A stretch of 64,000 nt of DNA, taken from Euryarchaeota archaeon UBA88. GTDB lineage: Archaea; Thermoplasmatota; Poseidoniia; Poseidoniales; Poseidoniaceae. Both the position numbers and the translations under genes were made by a program. Positions within the stretch are counted from its first letter, which is position 1. Every line of letters starts with the position of its first letter. The notes under the pieces are model-generated. The model was given only the letters and a program-made list of their open reading frames with translations. It made no database searches and was not told the DNA's origin. Of this stretch, positions 1 through 8,744 are shown one piece after another. The stretch spans positions 83,122 through 147,121 of the forward strand of contig DAME01000011.1 of assembly GCA_002499545.1 (NCBI GenBank), read 5' to 3'.

Positions 1-1184
1 TATGTTTCGCCCACTGGAGCAGCGACGGAAGTGAGCGTAAGAGTCACGATATCGGGAAGATTCAGAGGAGCATCTGACGGAATTTCAATGTCGATGTCAA
101 GCACATAGGTTGTGTTTGCAGGGATTGTCGCAGTCGAGTCGCCGTTCAGTGTCATCCTGTTGGTCCACTCGAGCTGATTCCCGTCCAAGCCGTTGCTTTC
201 CTGAACATTGATGTTGTATGAATCGCTTTGATTACCCGTATTGTGAACGAGGAACGTCATCACCGTCTTGACACCGGGTTGAAGAGAACGGTCGGAAGGT
301 GAACTCAGTTCACCACGGAAATTTGAGAATCGAATGTCGAGCGTTTTTACACCAACAGCAAGGGGGCTCGTACCGTTAAACAACACCGTTGCTGTCGAAT
401 TCCACAAGCCCGTGATGGACGAAGCATCGAAGGGGATTGAGAGGATTGATGAGACGGAAGGGGTCATCAGAGTACCCGGCAGGAGAGTGACTGTGTTAGA
501 ATAGTAGGTCATTGTGTTCGTAGCATTGCCAACTTCAAACATACTCAATTCCATGACTGCTGAAACGGGTTTGACTCCCGAATTCACGACCGTTGCATTG
601 AGGAGATGAACAGAATTACCTAATGTGGCGTGACTCGAACCCGGGACAATGCTTGGCAGAGTGTTGGCGGTTACCTCGCCGTTGTAGTAATTTGAAACAT
701 CGAAGTAAATGTCGCGGTAGTTGTTACCGGAATTGGTATCGGTAGGCGACACTGTGCTCAGCCTCAGGCCCTGGTTATCTCCAGTAGTAGCATCCCATTC
801 GATGTCGAAGGAGTTGGTTGTGGTGAGGCCAGAGACGGTGCCAAGATTAATTGTAGTCACTTCTGAGAAAGCGAGGTTTGACGCCCCACGATGTTCAAGC
901 TTAACCTGAACATCCCCCGAGCCCGAGCCGCTGTTTTCAACGACGACACGAATGATGTGCTTGCCTTGAGCAAAGTACGTATCGCTTCCGTCGCTCACCG
1001 ACCCTATGCCGCCAATCTCCATCGATTTAATGCTGAAATCTGGAGACGAACGGGCCGAAGTCGTACTGGCATTCGATTCGTCCACTGCGGTGACGATTGG
1101 CAGGATTGCAGGGAGCAGGAACAACAGGACCATTGCGGTCACGAGGCCGATTCGGTTAGATTCAGTATTACGCAGATTCAGCAC
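1..1184 (-). CDS. Secreted surface protein with CARDB/NPCBM-like beta domains (3' end cut by window edge)
   Basis: The frame is open from a GTG at 1184 to the left edge, about 394 residues, and the protein continues outside the window. The N-terminus carries a short charged stretch, then a hydrophobic run (AMVLLFLLPAILPIVTAV) that reads as a signal peptide. The rest is rich in Asn, Ser, Thr and Asp, with motifs such as VVVENSGSGSG and FLVHNTGNQSDSY, which are typical of CARDB or NPCBM-associated beta-sandwich repeats in archaeal adhesins. An ATG at 1133 is an alternative start but would leave the signal peptide without positive charges. The GTG start overlaps the end of the upstream small gene by 17 bases, so the two are probably cotranscribed. 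The specific role is unknown; adhesion or surface coat is an inference. Confidence 0.75.
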   Translation of the reverse strand, partial: MLNLRNTESNRIGLVTAMVLLFLLPAILPIVTAVDESNASTTSARSSPDFSIKSMEIGGIGSVSDGSDTYFAQGKHIIRVVVENSGSGSGDVQVKLEHRGASNLAFSEVTTINLGTVSGLTTTNSFDIEWDATTGDNQGLRLSTVSPTDTNSGNNYRDIYFDVSNYYNGEVTANTLPSIVPGSSHATLGNSVHLLNATVVNSGVKPVSAVMELSMFEVGNATNTMTYYSNTVTLLPGTLMTPSVSSILSIPFDASSITGLWNSTATVLFNGTSPLAVGVKTLDIRFSNFRGELSSPSDRSLQPGVKTVMTFLVHNTGNQSDSYNINVQESNGLDGNQLEWTNRMTLNGDSTATIPANTTYVLDIDIEIPSDAPLNLPDIVTLTLTSVAAPVGET

Positions 1185-1599
1185 CCCCAGGTGTATCAAA
1201 TCGATCGATGGTGACCTTCTTACCCTGGCCCTTCCATTGATTGAGTAAGAGATTCAGAAGATTTTCATGCTCGGTGTCAGTGATACCGAGACGTCGGCGT
1301 TCCTCCCACAAGAGCATCTGCTCGGCTTGTGTGAGAAGCGAATCTCGGAGGTAAAGTTCGAGCGACTTTCGGTACGTGTCGCGGTCCGACAGACCGTAGA
1401 TGATGGCGTCTCCAGGCAATTGGTCGGAACGGCTTTGAATGAGGTTGCCAAGGCCGAGTGCCTCGTCGTAAGAGAGGTTCTTTTTATCCATGTCAGTTTG
1501 AACATTACTGGCGATAGTTTGCAACTCTTGTTTCGAATTAACTCGAAGAATCTGCTTTGAGTAGCGCCGACCTCTACGAGACATACGAACGGCTACCAT
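1168..1599 (-). CDS. Small basic hypothetical protein
   Basis: A 143-residue protein with a strongly basic N-terminus (MSRRGRRYSK after the fifth residue) and a helical, charged body. I recognise no family. There is no signal peptide or membrane helix. The C-terminal third (LLWEERRRLGITDTEHENLL) looks like an amphipathic helix pair. ATG codons at 1599 and 1584 are both possible starts. The gene overlaps the following secreted-protein gene by 17 bases, which suggests translational coupling. It is transcribed divergently from the peroxiredoxin operon. Confidence 0.6.
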   Translation of the reverse strand: MVAVRMSRRGRRYSKQILRVNSKQELQTIASNVQTDMDKKNLSYDEALGLGNLIQSRSDQLPGDAIIYGLSDRDTYRKSLELYLRDSLLTQAEQMLLWEERRRLGITDTEHENLLNLLLNQWKGQGKKVTIDRFDTPGGAESA

Positions 1600-1794
1600 G
1601 AATCCCGTTAAACCTCCCGGTTATTAGAAGAATCGGTCGAATCAGGTGCAATGAATCATTCTGCATGATATTTAAACCACCATGCATAAAAAAAGTACTG
1701 CGTAACATTTAACCGCTGATTGAGCGAGAAAACGAACAAAAACTCTCTCCGAATGAATGCAATCCTTCATCAAACACCACGAACTGGAACCGCC
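1600..1794. promoter_or_regulatory. Divergent intergenic region with TATA-like elements
   Basis: This AT-rich stretch separates the divergent genes at 1599 and 1795. ATATTTAAAC at 1668-1677 is a plausible TATA box for the rightward operon. CATAAAAAAAG just downstream could act in either direction. An in-frame TTG at 1720 and an ATG at 1753 extend the peroxiredoxin frame upstream, so part of this region could be coding. The boxes are assigned by eye only. Confidence 0.35.
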
Positions 1795-2280
1795 ATGTCA
1801 GAAGCGAAAACATTCCAAATTGGCGAAAAAGCACCTGAATTCAACTGTTCTGATTCGTCTGGGATCGAACACTCATTGTCGCGCTACAACGAAGAGGGAA
1901 AGACTGTCGTGCTCTACTTTTACCCACGTGATTCTACACCAGGATGCACCAAGCAAGCCTGTGATTTTCGCGACAGCATGGCTCGACTCACCTCCAAAGG
2001 ATACGTTGTGCTTGGTGTATCGAAAGGAAGTGTGAAATCTCACGACAACTTCATTTCAAAACAAGAACTCAATTTCCCTCTCTTGATGGATGAAGACGGT
2101 ACGTTGCACGAATCCTACGGAGCTTGGCGTTTGAAAAAGAATTACGGTAAAGAGTACATGGGCTGCGCCCGTTCGACGTTTGTCATTGGGCCAAACGGCC
2201 AATTTGATTGGCTTAGGTACAACGTCAAGGCAAAAGGGCACGTTAGCATGCTCCTCCGTGAACTTGGACTTGATGAATGA
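1795..2280 (+). CDS. bcp: Peroxiredoxin Q / BCP-type thiol peroxidase
   Basis: This enzyme reduces hydrogen peroxide and organic peroxides in the cytoplasm. The motif YPRDSTPGCTKQACDFRD holds the peroxidatic Cys (in PGCT) and, five residues later, the second Cys that marks the PrxQ/BCP subfamily. FPLLMDEDGT and ARSTFVIGPNG are also family-typical. From the ATG at 1795 the protein is 161 residues, close to the usual 150-160. The frame extends upstream to a TTG at 1720, but that extra segment does not resemble the family. The stop overlaps the next start (ATGA), so this is the first gene of a three-gene operon. The thioredoxin at 28491-28871 is a possible reductant. Confidence 0.93.
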   Translation: MSEAKTFQIGEKAPEFNCSDSSGIEHSLSRYNEEGKTVVLYFYPRDSTPGCTKQACDFRDSMARLTSKGYVVLGVSKGSVKSHDNFISKQELNFPLLMDEDGTLHESYGAWRLKKNYGKEYMGCARSTFVIGPNGQFDWLRYNVKAKGHVSMLLRELGLDE

Positions 2281-2795
2281 GGGATTCAATGACACAGAAG
2301 GCCACCCTTGGCGGTGAACGCATCGAACTTGAACACAACAGTGTTGCTTGGTCACCGTGCCACATTGGAGCGCAGACTGTCATCGGCAGCGATTGCTCAA
2401 TCGGTGCTCTTGCGCACATAGGCCGGCGGGTGCGCATGGGCGCTGGCTGTCGCATCCAAGGCGGCGCATACGTTGCGGACAGGTGCGTACTGGGTGACGG
2501 TGTATTCATCGGACCGAACGCTACGCTGCTCAATGACAAGTATCCACCATCCGGAAATTCGAATCAGTGGCAGCCAATCACGGTGATGAACGGTGCAGTG
2601 ATTGGTGGAGGGGCGACGATTGTCGCAGGGTGCAGCATAGGAACCAATTCCGTCGTTGCTGCAGGGGCTACGCTTACCCGCTCATTGCCCGCCAACGAAG
2701 TATGGGCAGGAAATCCTGCTCGGTATTTGATGACGCGTCAGGACTATGACAAAAAACAAGCCACATTAAAGGCAGCGTCCTCATCAGACGAATGA
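2277..2795 (+). CDS. Hexapeptide-repeat (left-handed beta-helix) acyltransferase
   Basis: The sequence is built of hexapeptide repeats ([LIV]-G-x4), for example CSIGALAHIGRRVRMGAG and GAVIGGGATIVAGCSIG, which form a left-handed beta-helix. The end VWAGNPARYL is the usual closing motif of sugar O- or N-acetyltransferases. The arrangement resembles WbpD-like N-acetyltransferases that act on UDP-amino sugars, but the substrate cannot be read from the sequence. The first ATG overlaps the peroxiredoxin stop by four bases. A second ATG at 2289 follows a GAGGG ribosome-binding site and may be the real start. Acetyl-CoA dependence and a role in surface glycan assembly are inferences. Confidence 0.85.
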   Translation: MRDSMTQKATLGGERIELEHNSVAWSPCHIGAQTVIGSDCSIGALAHIGRRVRMGAGCRIQGGAYVADRCVLGDGVFIGPNATLLNDKYPPSGNSNQWQPITVMNGAVIGGGATIVAGCSIGTNSVVAAGATLTRSLPANEVWAGNPARYLMTRQDYDKKQATLKAASSSDE

Positions 2796-2804
2796 AGAGG
2801 TGGT

Positions 2805-3620
2805 ATGATGGACAGAAAAGCAGTTGTAGTCGATTTCTTGGAACGATGTAACGTCTATGCAGCGGATTCAATCAAGCGTAAGCAGAGCCGTGGTGAAGAC
2901 GGAAATATCGAATCATGGGAATCGTACATAGAATTCAACCAACATGCAATCGAAGAGATTCACAACGGAAAACTCGACCGCTGGTTCACCCCGCTTCCAA
3001 CCAGAGGTATGGAACATGCTCGGCGCATTGAAGTTGATGATCTGGAACATCCTGTTCGGGCTGGTTGGCTTTCAGGGTTGCTTTCACCTCGCCCACTGGT
3101 CGTTGCCTCAACCCAAGACGAGAATGGAAACCTCAACCTCGCTCCATATACATCGGTAATGGCGGTGTCTACCGGGCCTCCGTTGTTGATTGCGTCGTTC
3201 AGTTGCAACAGAGAAGGGCGCTATCGAGATACTCTGCTCAACCTTCGAAGTACCAAAAAAGCACTCCTTCACCTCATGCCAAGCACCCTCAGCATGGTCG
3301 AAGCGGTGAATGAAACGGCAGCTCCCCTTCCCAACGGTGAAAGTGAATGGAACCTTTCAGGATTAACGCACAGCGAACATCACCCTTTGCTCATCAACGA
3401 AGCCGTTGCCGCCCTTGAAGTGGAATTTCTCGAAGACCGCTCATTGCCCGATGCCGTTGCCCGCCTTGCGGTTCTGCGCGTGACTGGGATATGGACCACT
3501 GAAACGGACATGCCACCCGAAGGACTGGATATTTTATGCCAGCACGGTCACGACAGGCTCACGCCTGCTCCAAATGCATGGGGTGGAAAGGTACTCAAGC
3601 ACTATGCCAACAAGAAGTGA
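2805..3620 (+). CDS. Flavin-reductase-like FMN-binding split-barrel protein
   Basis: Residues from about 85 to 265 match the flavin reductase-like fold: SPRPLVVASTQDENGNLNLA, then a serine-rich FMN-phosphate stretch (APYTSVMAVSTGPPLL) and a conserved VEFLEDRSL strand. Members bind FMN and act as flavin reductases or as FMN-dependent oxidoreductases of unknown substrate. About 80 residues precede the domain (with YIEFNQHAIEEIHNGKLDRWF-like helices, split here by description only) and I do not recognise them. An AGAGG ribosome-binding site precedes two tandem ATG codons (2805 and 2808). The gene ends tail-to-tail with the epimerase gene, one base apart. Confidence 0.8.
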   Translation: MMDRKAVVVDFLERCNVYAADSIKRKQSRGEDGNIESWESYIEFNQHAIEEIHNGKLDRWFTPLPTRGMEHARRIEVDDLEHPVRAGWLSGLLSPRPLVVASTQDENGNLNLAPYTSVMAVSTGPPLLIASFSCNREGRYRDTLLNLRSTKKALLHLMPSTLSMVEAVNETAAPLPNGESEWNLSGLTHSEHHPLLINEAVAALEVEFLEDRSLPDAVARLAVLRVTGIWTTETDMPPEGLDILCQHGHDRLTPAPNAWGGKVLKHYANKK

Positions 3621-3621
3621 C

Positions 3622-4620
3622 CTATCGAATAGAATCCCACATTCGCTGCAGTCCATCGTTCAACGTCGTTGATGCAGACCATCCGAGCAGTGACGTACTC
3701 TCGTAACAGTTTGGAAGCCGTCGTTTGGAATCACCAAAATAGCCGTCAGTTACCTGAACTTCAGGCAGAGCTTGTTTCCAAGTCAGGTCGCTTGCAACAA
3801 CCTCATAGATGGCGGTTTGAAGTTCTTGGATTGAAACTTCCTCAGTGCTCCCGATGTTCAACGCACAACCGTTCAGCGAGACTCCGTCAAGTCCCGTATC
3901 CATGAGACCTGCTTTGAGAAATCCGTCAACGATGTCGCCAATCCACGTGAACGAACGGGTTTGCTGGCCTCCAGCATGAAGTGAGAGTGGCTGATTGTTC
4001 ACGATGGATTGAAAGAACATCGCAACAACTTGACCGTATTCATCGCCTTTCAAGCGAGGTCCGTACGCATTGAAGGGTCGGACAATTCGAACATCTAATC
4101 CCTCACGGCTGGCATGCTGGCATGCGACTTCATCGAGGTATTTACTCGCCCCGTAGGAGTGGCGTTGATGCTCAGCAGGGTCGCTGAATGTCATGGGGTT
4201 ACCGTTGGTCAGTGGTTGAATTTCTGCATCTCCAAACGCTTCAGGTGAAGATGCAAGTACGTACCGTGCATCGTTTGCCATCGCTAGTTCCAACGTTCGT
4301 AGCGTACCGTTGATGTTGACGTCGATGACAGAATGTGCGGCCTCATGGAACCATTTTGTCCCGTTGATGGCAGCGAGGTGATAGATGATGTCAACGCCGC
4401 CAAGATGTTCAACAGCATCGTCCAATTGGTCAATATCACGAACATCACCTTGCATAAACTGGAAATGCGGGTGCTCTAGAACTGCTGAGAGATTGTCCAA
4501 TGAGCCGCGAAACAAGGAATCGAGTCCGAGAACCGAATGGCCCTGTTCAACCAGTGCTTCACACAGCGACGAGCCAATGAATCCTGCCGCACCCGTCACC
4601 ACAATTCGATTGGATTCCAT
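3622..4620 (-). CDS. NAD-dependent epimerase/dehydratase (extended SDR, nucleotide-sugar type)
   Basis: The N-terminus has the Rossmann motif VTGAAGFIGSS (GxxGxxG). The catalytic pair is in SYGASKYLDE at about residue 155 (YxxxK). VRPFNAYGPR and RSFTWIGDIVDGF are hallmarks of UDP-glucose 4-epimerase and dTDP-glucose 4,6-dehydratase relatives. The 332-residue length is normal. The substrate is a nucleotide sugar, but epimerase versus dehydratase cannot be settled by eye. The start codon follows directly on the stop of the aconitase-X gene (TGAATG), so the two form an operon although no metabolic link is obvious. Confidence 0.87.
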   Translation of the reverse strand: MESNRIVVTGAAGFIGSSLCEALVEQGHSVLGLDSLFRGSLDNLSAVLEHPHFQFMQGDVRDIDQLDDAVEHLGGVDIIYHLAAINGTKWFHEAAHSVIDVNINGTLRTLELAMANDARYVLASSPEAFGDAEIQPLTNGNPMTFSDPAEHQRHSYGASKYLDEVACQHASREGLDVRIVRPFNAYGPRLKGDEYGQVVAMFFQSIVNNQPLSLHAGGQQTRSFTWIGDIVDGFLKAGLMDTGLDGVSLNGCALNIGSTEEVSIQELQTAIYEVVASDLTWKQALPEVQVTDGYFGDSKRRLPNCYESTSLLGWSASTTLNDGLQRMWDSIR

Positions 4621-6402
4621 TCAATCACCCTGTGCGACTCGTTGTAAAACCGTGAGGGTAACGTTGCCATCTTGGGATTTGAATTCAACAAGGTCACCGT
4701 CGTTCACCTCGATGCACGGATCAGAATCAAAACCGTGACCGTACGGCAATCCGAGCAGCGAACACGCTGGTAAGGTGAGTGGGCAGACGTCTCGATTCAC
4801 CACGGCAAGCGGCCCCTTACCGGTGTAAATCAGGCCCATCAAGACAAAAGGAGCAACCGTGGAACCCGACCCTTTTGGATAGATCAGAATGCTGTCTTCA
4901 ATCGCTCGGCCATCGAGTGGGTGACCGGTTTCTTCGATGACACCGGTATCGCGATTAACATAGCCGAGGTAGGTGATTGGAACGTCCGTGACCATGGCCC
5001 GTCCCGTCACGCAGAAGTCGTCCTGTGAGAGCAGCGGTGCCCCGTTGATGACCTTCGTAGCCACTTGATGTGTCTTTGCGCTGACGTGCTGGGGTTGGGC
5101 TTTGGACTGCAAGACGGGACGAGGGCCGGCTGAAAGACGTGGCTCAAAGGCGTGAGAAACGCATTCAGTAATGGGCACGACGCTTGTCGGCAATCGGTTG
5201 AGTCCACTGGTGAGATAGTGTTCTGCTTTCAGAGAATTGGTGAGCAGGTGGTTGTAGTGTTGGCGATTGTATGGCGTCACTTCCGGGCAGGTATCTTGCA
5301 GGATCACCGCACCTGCAGATTCCAACAATTCGATGCTTCCATCAGCACACGCAAGTTGATAATTTTCACCACTGGTGAACACCCACAGCCGTTGATCGGG
5401 TATTTTAGCACCCATTTCTGCATGCGAACGGACGGCTGATGCGGTCAAACGAATTTCTTCAAGACTTGCTTGTGGGCAACCAATGACCACTAAATCGACT
5501 TGGCCTTTGGGGGCTAAATCATCGTAGCGTGCAGCGAGTTCCTGCTCGGTGAAAACCAACTCTCCCTGCCATCCGCCGTCTGGTGAAGCCCATCCCCCCA
5601 ACGAATCACGCTGCAACGGCGGGTCTGCAGACAAGCCTTCAGCCCACAGCATCGGCGTACCGTAATTTGCTGCAGCTGCTGTCAATGCCTTCTTTGAGGC
5701 AAAACTTGCAGTGACAGGAAGACCTTGAATCAGCGGCATTGGACCCCAGGGAACGTTCCAATCAGGCCGCACTTGTTTTCCAATCCAGTCTCCTAAAACC
5801 GACCAATCGGCCAGCGTGTTTAATTCGCATTCAACCTTAACAAGAATGTTTGGCACTCGGTTTTCATCCAAGTGGAGTCCCCAGCATGGAGCAAAACCGG
5901 TCAACGCAGTAGCAAGCGCTGAAAGACCCGATTCACGGTTGGTAATTAGTGAGGTCCAGGTATTAGAAAAGCAAACTGCATTGGATTCAGCCCAAGATGC
6001 AAAACCGCTGATCTGTTCGATACCCCGGTCGTAGGGTGTGCAAGAAAGCGTGGCTTGAATGCCCAATTGCGAGTAGGCCTCAACGATTTCGAACTGTTGT
6101 TCAAGAAAATCAGGCCATTCAATGTCCATTTCCTTCATCTTCTCTTTATCACAACCCGCTGAGTTGAGCGTTGTAGGGATGGTGACTTTACCGTCACCTG
6201 AGCTGGATAAATCTGCTAAAAATCGACGCAACCCGTGCCCGCCAGTGATAACGGAGACGCCCGAAACGTGTGCGTGGTCAACTTCGATGTAGCCTTCTGC
6301 TCCAGCCGTCACGGCCAAATCCACCACCAATCGGGCGGCTTTTTGTCGAGTTGGACCTTCTTCACCAGCCAGTTGGGCTGCAAGACGAACGGGGAGGTCC
6401 AT
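4621..6402 (-). CDS. Aconitase X, large and small subunits fused (candidate phosphomevalonate dehydratase)
   Basis: Residues 1-430 match the aconitase-X catalytic subunit: CTPYDRG near 121, ESNAVCFSNTWTSLITNRESG, GLHLDENR near 175, VVIGCPQASLEEI with Cys309, DTCPEV with Cys372 and ITECVSHA near 414. The cysteines are candidates for iron-sulfur ligands. Residues 450-593 match the small swivelling subunit (GRAMVTDVPITYLG, HPLDGRAIEDS, PKGSGST). In characterised archaea this enzyme is a two-subunit phosphomevalonate dehydratase of the modified mevalonate pathway; in bacteria, aconitase X can be a cis-3-hydroxyproline dehydratase. Mevalonate kinase in the same window favours the first role, but that is inference. 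The usual GCPH motif reads GCPQ here. It is cotranscribed with the downstream SDR gene. Confidence 0.85.
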   Translation of the reverse strand: MDLPVRLAAQLAGEEGPTRQKAARLVVDLAVTAGAEGYIEVDHAHVSGVSVITGGHGLRRFLADLSSSGDGKVTIPTTLNSAGCDKEKMKEMDIEWPDFLEQQFEIVEAYSQLGIQATLSCTPYDRGIEQISGFASWAESNAVCFSNTWTSLITNRESGLSALATALTGFAPCWGLHLDENRVPNILVKVECELNTLADWSVLGDWIGKQVRPDWNVPWGPMPLIQGLPVTASFASKKALTAAAANYGTPMLWAEGLSADPPLQRDSLGGWASPDGGWQGELVFTEQELAARYDDLAPKGQVDLVVIGCPQASLEEIRLTASAVRSHAEMGAKIPDQRLWVFTSGENYQLACADGSIELLESAGAVILQDTCPEVTPYNRQHYNHLLTNSLKAEHYLTSGLNRLPTSVVPITECVSHAFEPRLSAGPRPVLQSKAQPQHVSAKTHQVATKVINGAPLLSQDDFCVTGRAMVTDVPITYLGYVNRDTGVIEETGHPLDGRAIEDSILIYPKGSGSTVAPFVLMGLIYTGKGPLAVVNRDVCPLTLPACSLLGLPYGHGFDSDPCIEVNDGDLVEFKSQDGNVTLTVLQRVAQGD

Positions 6403-6524
6403 GCCTAAGGGAAATCAAACACTGCCTTGAAGTCACCCCTTACATCCAACTGCCATCCGCGTTTTGTAGACAGGGGACGTCTGAACCGAAGGATTTGATA
6501 CCATTGACTGTCTTGGAAGTACTC

Positions 6525-8744
6525 ATGTCGAACTCACAACGACACGAAGACCCGAGCCATATTGCAGGAGAACCTGTACAGGATAATTTGCACAAGCGTG
6601 TACCTGAAATCGCTCACCCAACGGCCAGTTCCCATCAGGCGGTACAAGCGCCGATTCGCACCAAATCACGATGGGCTGCAGTCATGCAGACCTTACTTGT
6701 GGTCTGTGCGTTAGCCATTTCGACTACGTCGTACATCATGGTCGATTCCGTATCACAGCAACCGGGTGAAAAGGGCCTTGATGCTCACGAGATGCTTGTA
6801 CGCATCGAAGGGCGGGTCGCTGACTCAATCTGCACCGAAGGAGGTGCAGAAATCATCATTGGAAGTGATTATGACCAAAACGGTATCTTGAGCGATGATG
6901 AAGTCTCCTCAACCACCAAAGTGTGTCACGGTAAAGAAGGTCTTTCAGGGCCCCAAGGTGCACCGGGCCCCGTAGTTGAAGCAAACCAGAGTCTGCTGCG
7001 AATCAACCCGATCCAACCCGGCAATGAATCCTGCCCAATGGGAGGGGCCGTTCTGTTGGCAGGAATCGACCTTTCGGATGACGGTGAACTTGGTGATGAT
7101 GAAATTCACACCGCCAACACCGTGTGCAACGGAGTGATTGGCAGCAACGGAATCAATGGAATGCAGGGCGTCGACGGTCAAACCGGTGCGTCTGCTTTGG
7201 TAGAACAGCGTCAGCCTCACCCATCGGTCTGTCCGGTTGGAATCATCATCGAATTCGGCATCGATGACGGCAACGGCGGAGGTATTGCTCATGATGGCAC
7301 GCTCCAAACCGGAGAACTGCTTGAAAGCCTCAATGTTTGCAGCACACCGTTGGCTTACGGTCCAATCACCGATATGGCGAGTGGATCTGCTAACGGCGTC
7401 ACAGTAAACTGCGATGCAATGGTGTGGATGGAGCAACAACAGCGGATTCTCATCTCCGGAGTGGACGGTGTAAGCGGTTGTGAACTGTGGGTCAGTGAAG
7501 GGACAGAAGCAACCACGAACCTGCTCCTTGACATCAACCCAAGCGGGGACGCTCTTCCTGGCAGAGACCTGTCGTTCAACGCTGTGACCACCAACGCAGG
7601 CGAACGAATGTTCTTCGATGCAGATGACGGTGTGCATGGAAGGCAACTGTGGGTCACCGACGCGACAACTACTGGTACCCAACGGATCACAGATTCAGGC
7701 ACGGGAATCGTGCTTGCATCGCATTCCAAACTTGCACTGTGGGCTCAAGGCGTGGTCGTGCTGACCGCTGATGACCGATTGGTTTGGACCAACGGAACGG
7801 ACACGTCAAGTGTATTCAGCCATCCCATGTTCGGTAATGAAGCCTCAGCGTTGCTGAATAATTCCAGTGCTGGCTTGAGTACATTTGCGACCGAAGTACT
7901 GTATTCTAACGGTCCACATTTGTGGTTTTCAGCCAAAGACACGCAGGGACTCGAGCCGCACCTACTCACAACCTCTGGAGATTTACTCAGCTGGGACCTC
8001 AACCCGATGGGCAGCAGTGCACCCTCCAGTCCAACCGCTGTAGGAACCGGTGCGGTCTTTGTCGCTGAGGCCAACAACGGACGCCAGTTGGTGCATTTGT
8101 TTGAAGACGGGTCGGCGAATTGGCTGACCTCGCTGACCCACCAAGGCACCGGTTCGCCGACACAACACGTTGGCGTGGCGTTGGGGATTCATGAAGTCGG
8201 CCAGTACCTCGTGTTTGATGCACTGACCTCTGGCGTGGATACGACTGTGTGGTCTCACAACTTGGTCACGGGTCAAACCCAACTGCTGTCGCTTGACATC
8301 CTCGCTCCGGGCGATTGGGCGGGAGGATACGTACATGGAGGACTGCTATGGTTCGACTGTGTAGCGCCGGGCGTGGCCCATGAAGTGTGCACCAGTGACG
8401 GTACGGTTGAACAAACAAAGGTCGTCACCGACTTGAGGGCGGGCATTGCCAGTTCAAACATTCTCCACTTTGCCGCACACAGTGAAACGTTGTTCGTCAT
8501 GGCTTCCGGACAAATCGACGGGCAAGAAACCGGTTCTTGCTTGTGGTATTTCAGCGGTACCGGTGCGCAGTTAGCGTACGACCCCTGGGAGGGGAGTGGG
8601 AACAATTCCGCATCTGGAACCTACGGTTCGCTGGTGATGAGTGAACATCATGCTCTGTTCATGTCCCATGACGGTCAACGCGGCCATGAGGTTCATGCTT
8701 GGAGTCACGGTACGATCTCCGGTGAATGGCTCGTGTGGTCATGA
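6525..8744 (+). CDS. Membrane-anchored surface protein with DUF7151-like repeats and beta-propeller-like ELWVSEGT repeats
   Basis: The protein has 739 residues from the ATG at 6525; the frame runs further upstream but opposite the aconitase-X gene. A cytoplasmic N-terminus of about 45 residues is followed by one hydrophobic segment (VMQTLLVVCALAISTTSYIM). Next come three repeats of the form CxxGG, an acidic loop such as DYDQNGILSDDEV, and VCxG, resembling the DUF7151 calcium-loop repeat. Short collagen-like pieces (GLSGPQGAPGP, GSNGINGMQG) separate them. The C-terminal 500 residues contain the ELWVSEGTEATTNLLLDI type of repeat, normally part of a secreted propeller. Function is unknown. Its stop shares a TCATGA palindrome with the convergent trhO gene. 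Confidence 0.8.
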   Translation: MSNSQRHEDPSHIAGEPVQDNLHKRVPEIAHPTASSHQAVQAPIRTKSRWAAVMQTLLVVCALAISTTSYIMVDSVSQQPGEKGLDAHEMLVRIEGRVADSICTEGGAEIIIGSDYDQNGILSDDEVSSTTKVCHGKEGLSGPQGAPGPVVEANQSLLRINPIQPGNESCPMGGAVLLAGIDLSDDGELGDDEIHTANTVCNGVIGSNGINGMQGVDGQTGASALVEQRQPHPSVCPVGIIIEFGIDDGNGGGIAHDGTLQTGELLESLNVCSTPLAYGPITDMASGSANGVTVNCDAMVWMEQQQRILISGVDGVSGCELWVSEGTEATTNLLLDINPSGDALPGRDLSFNAVTTNAGERMFFDADDGVHGRQLWVTDATTTGTQRITDSGTGIVLASHSKLALWAQGVVVLTADDRLVWTNGTDTSSVFSHPMFGNEASALLNNSSAGLSTFATEVLYSNGPHLWFSAKDTQGLEPHLLTTSGDLLSWDLNPMGSSAPSSPTAVGTGAVFVAEANNGRQLVHLFEDGSANWLTSLTHQGTGSPTQHVGVALGIHEVGQYLVFDALTSGVDTTVWSHNLVTGQTQLLSLDILAPGDWAGGYVHGGLLWFDCVAPGVAHEVCTSDGTVEQTKVVTDLRAGIASSNILHFAAHSETLFVMASGQIDGQETGSCLWYFSGTGAQLAYDPWEGSGNNSASGTYGSLVMSEHHALFMSHDGQRGHEVHAWSHGTISGEWLVWS

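Noticed and set aside
6270..6524. Upstream part of the open frame leading into the surface protein at 6525
   Set aside because: It overlaps the aconitase-X coding region on the other strand and has no signal-like or family sequence; the ATG at 6525 is adequate.
7355..8605. Several minus-strand frames inside the surface protein gene
   Set aside because: They show no domain, signal or start context and mirror the sense gene's codon pattern.
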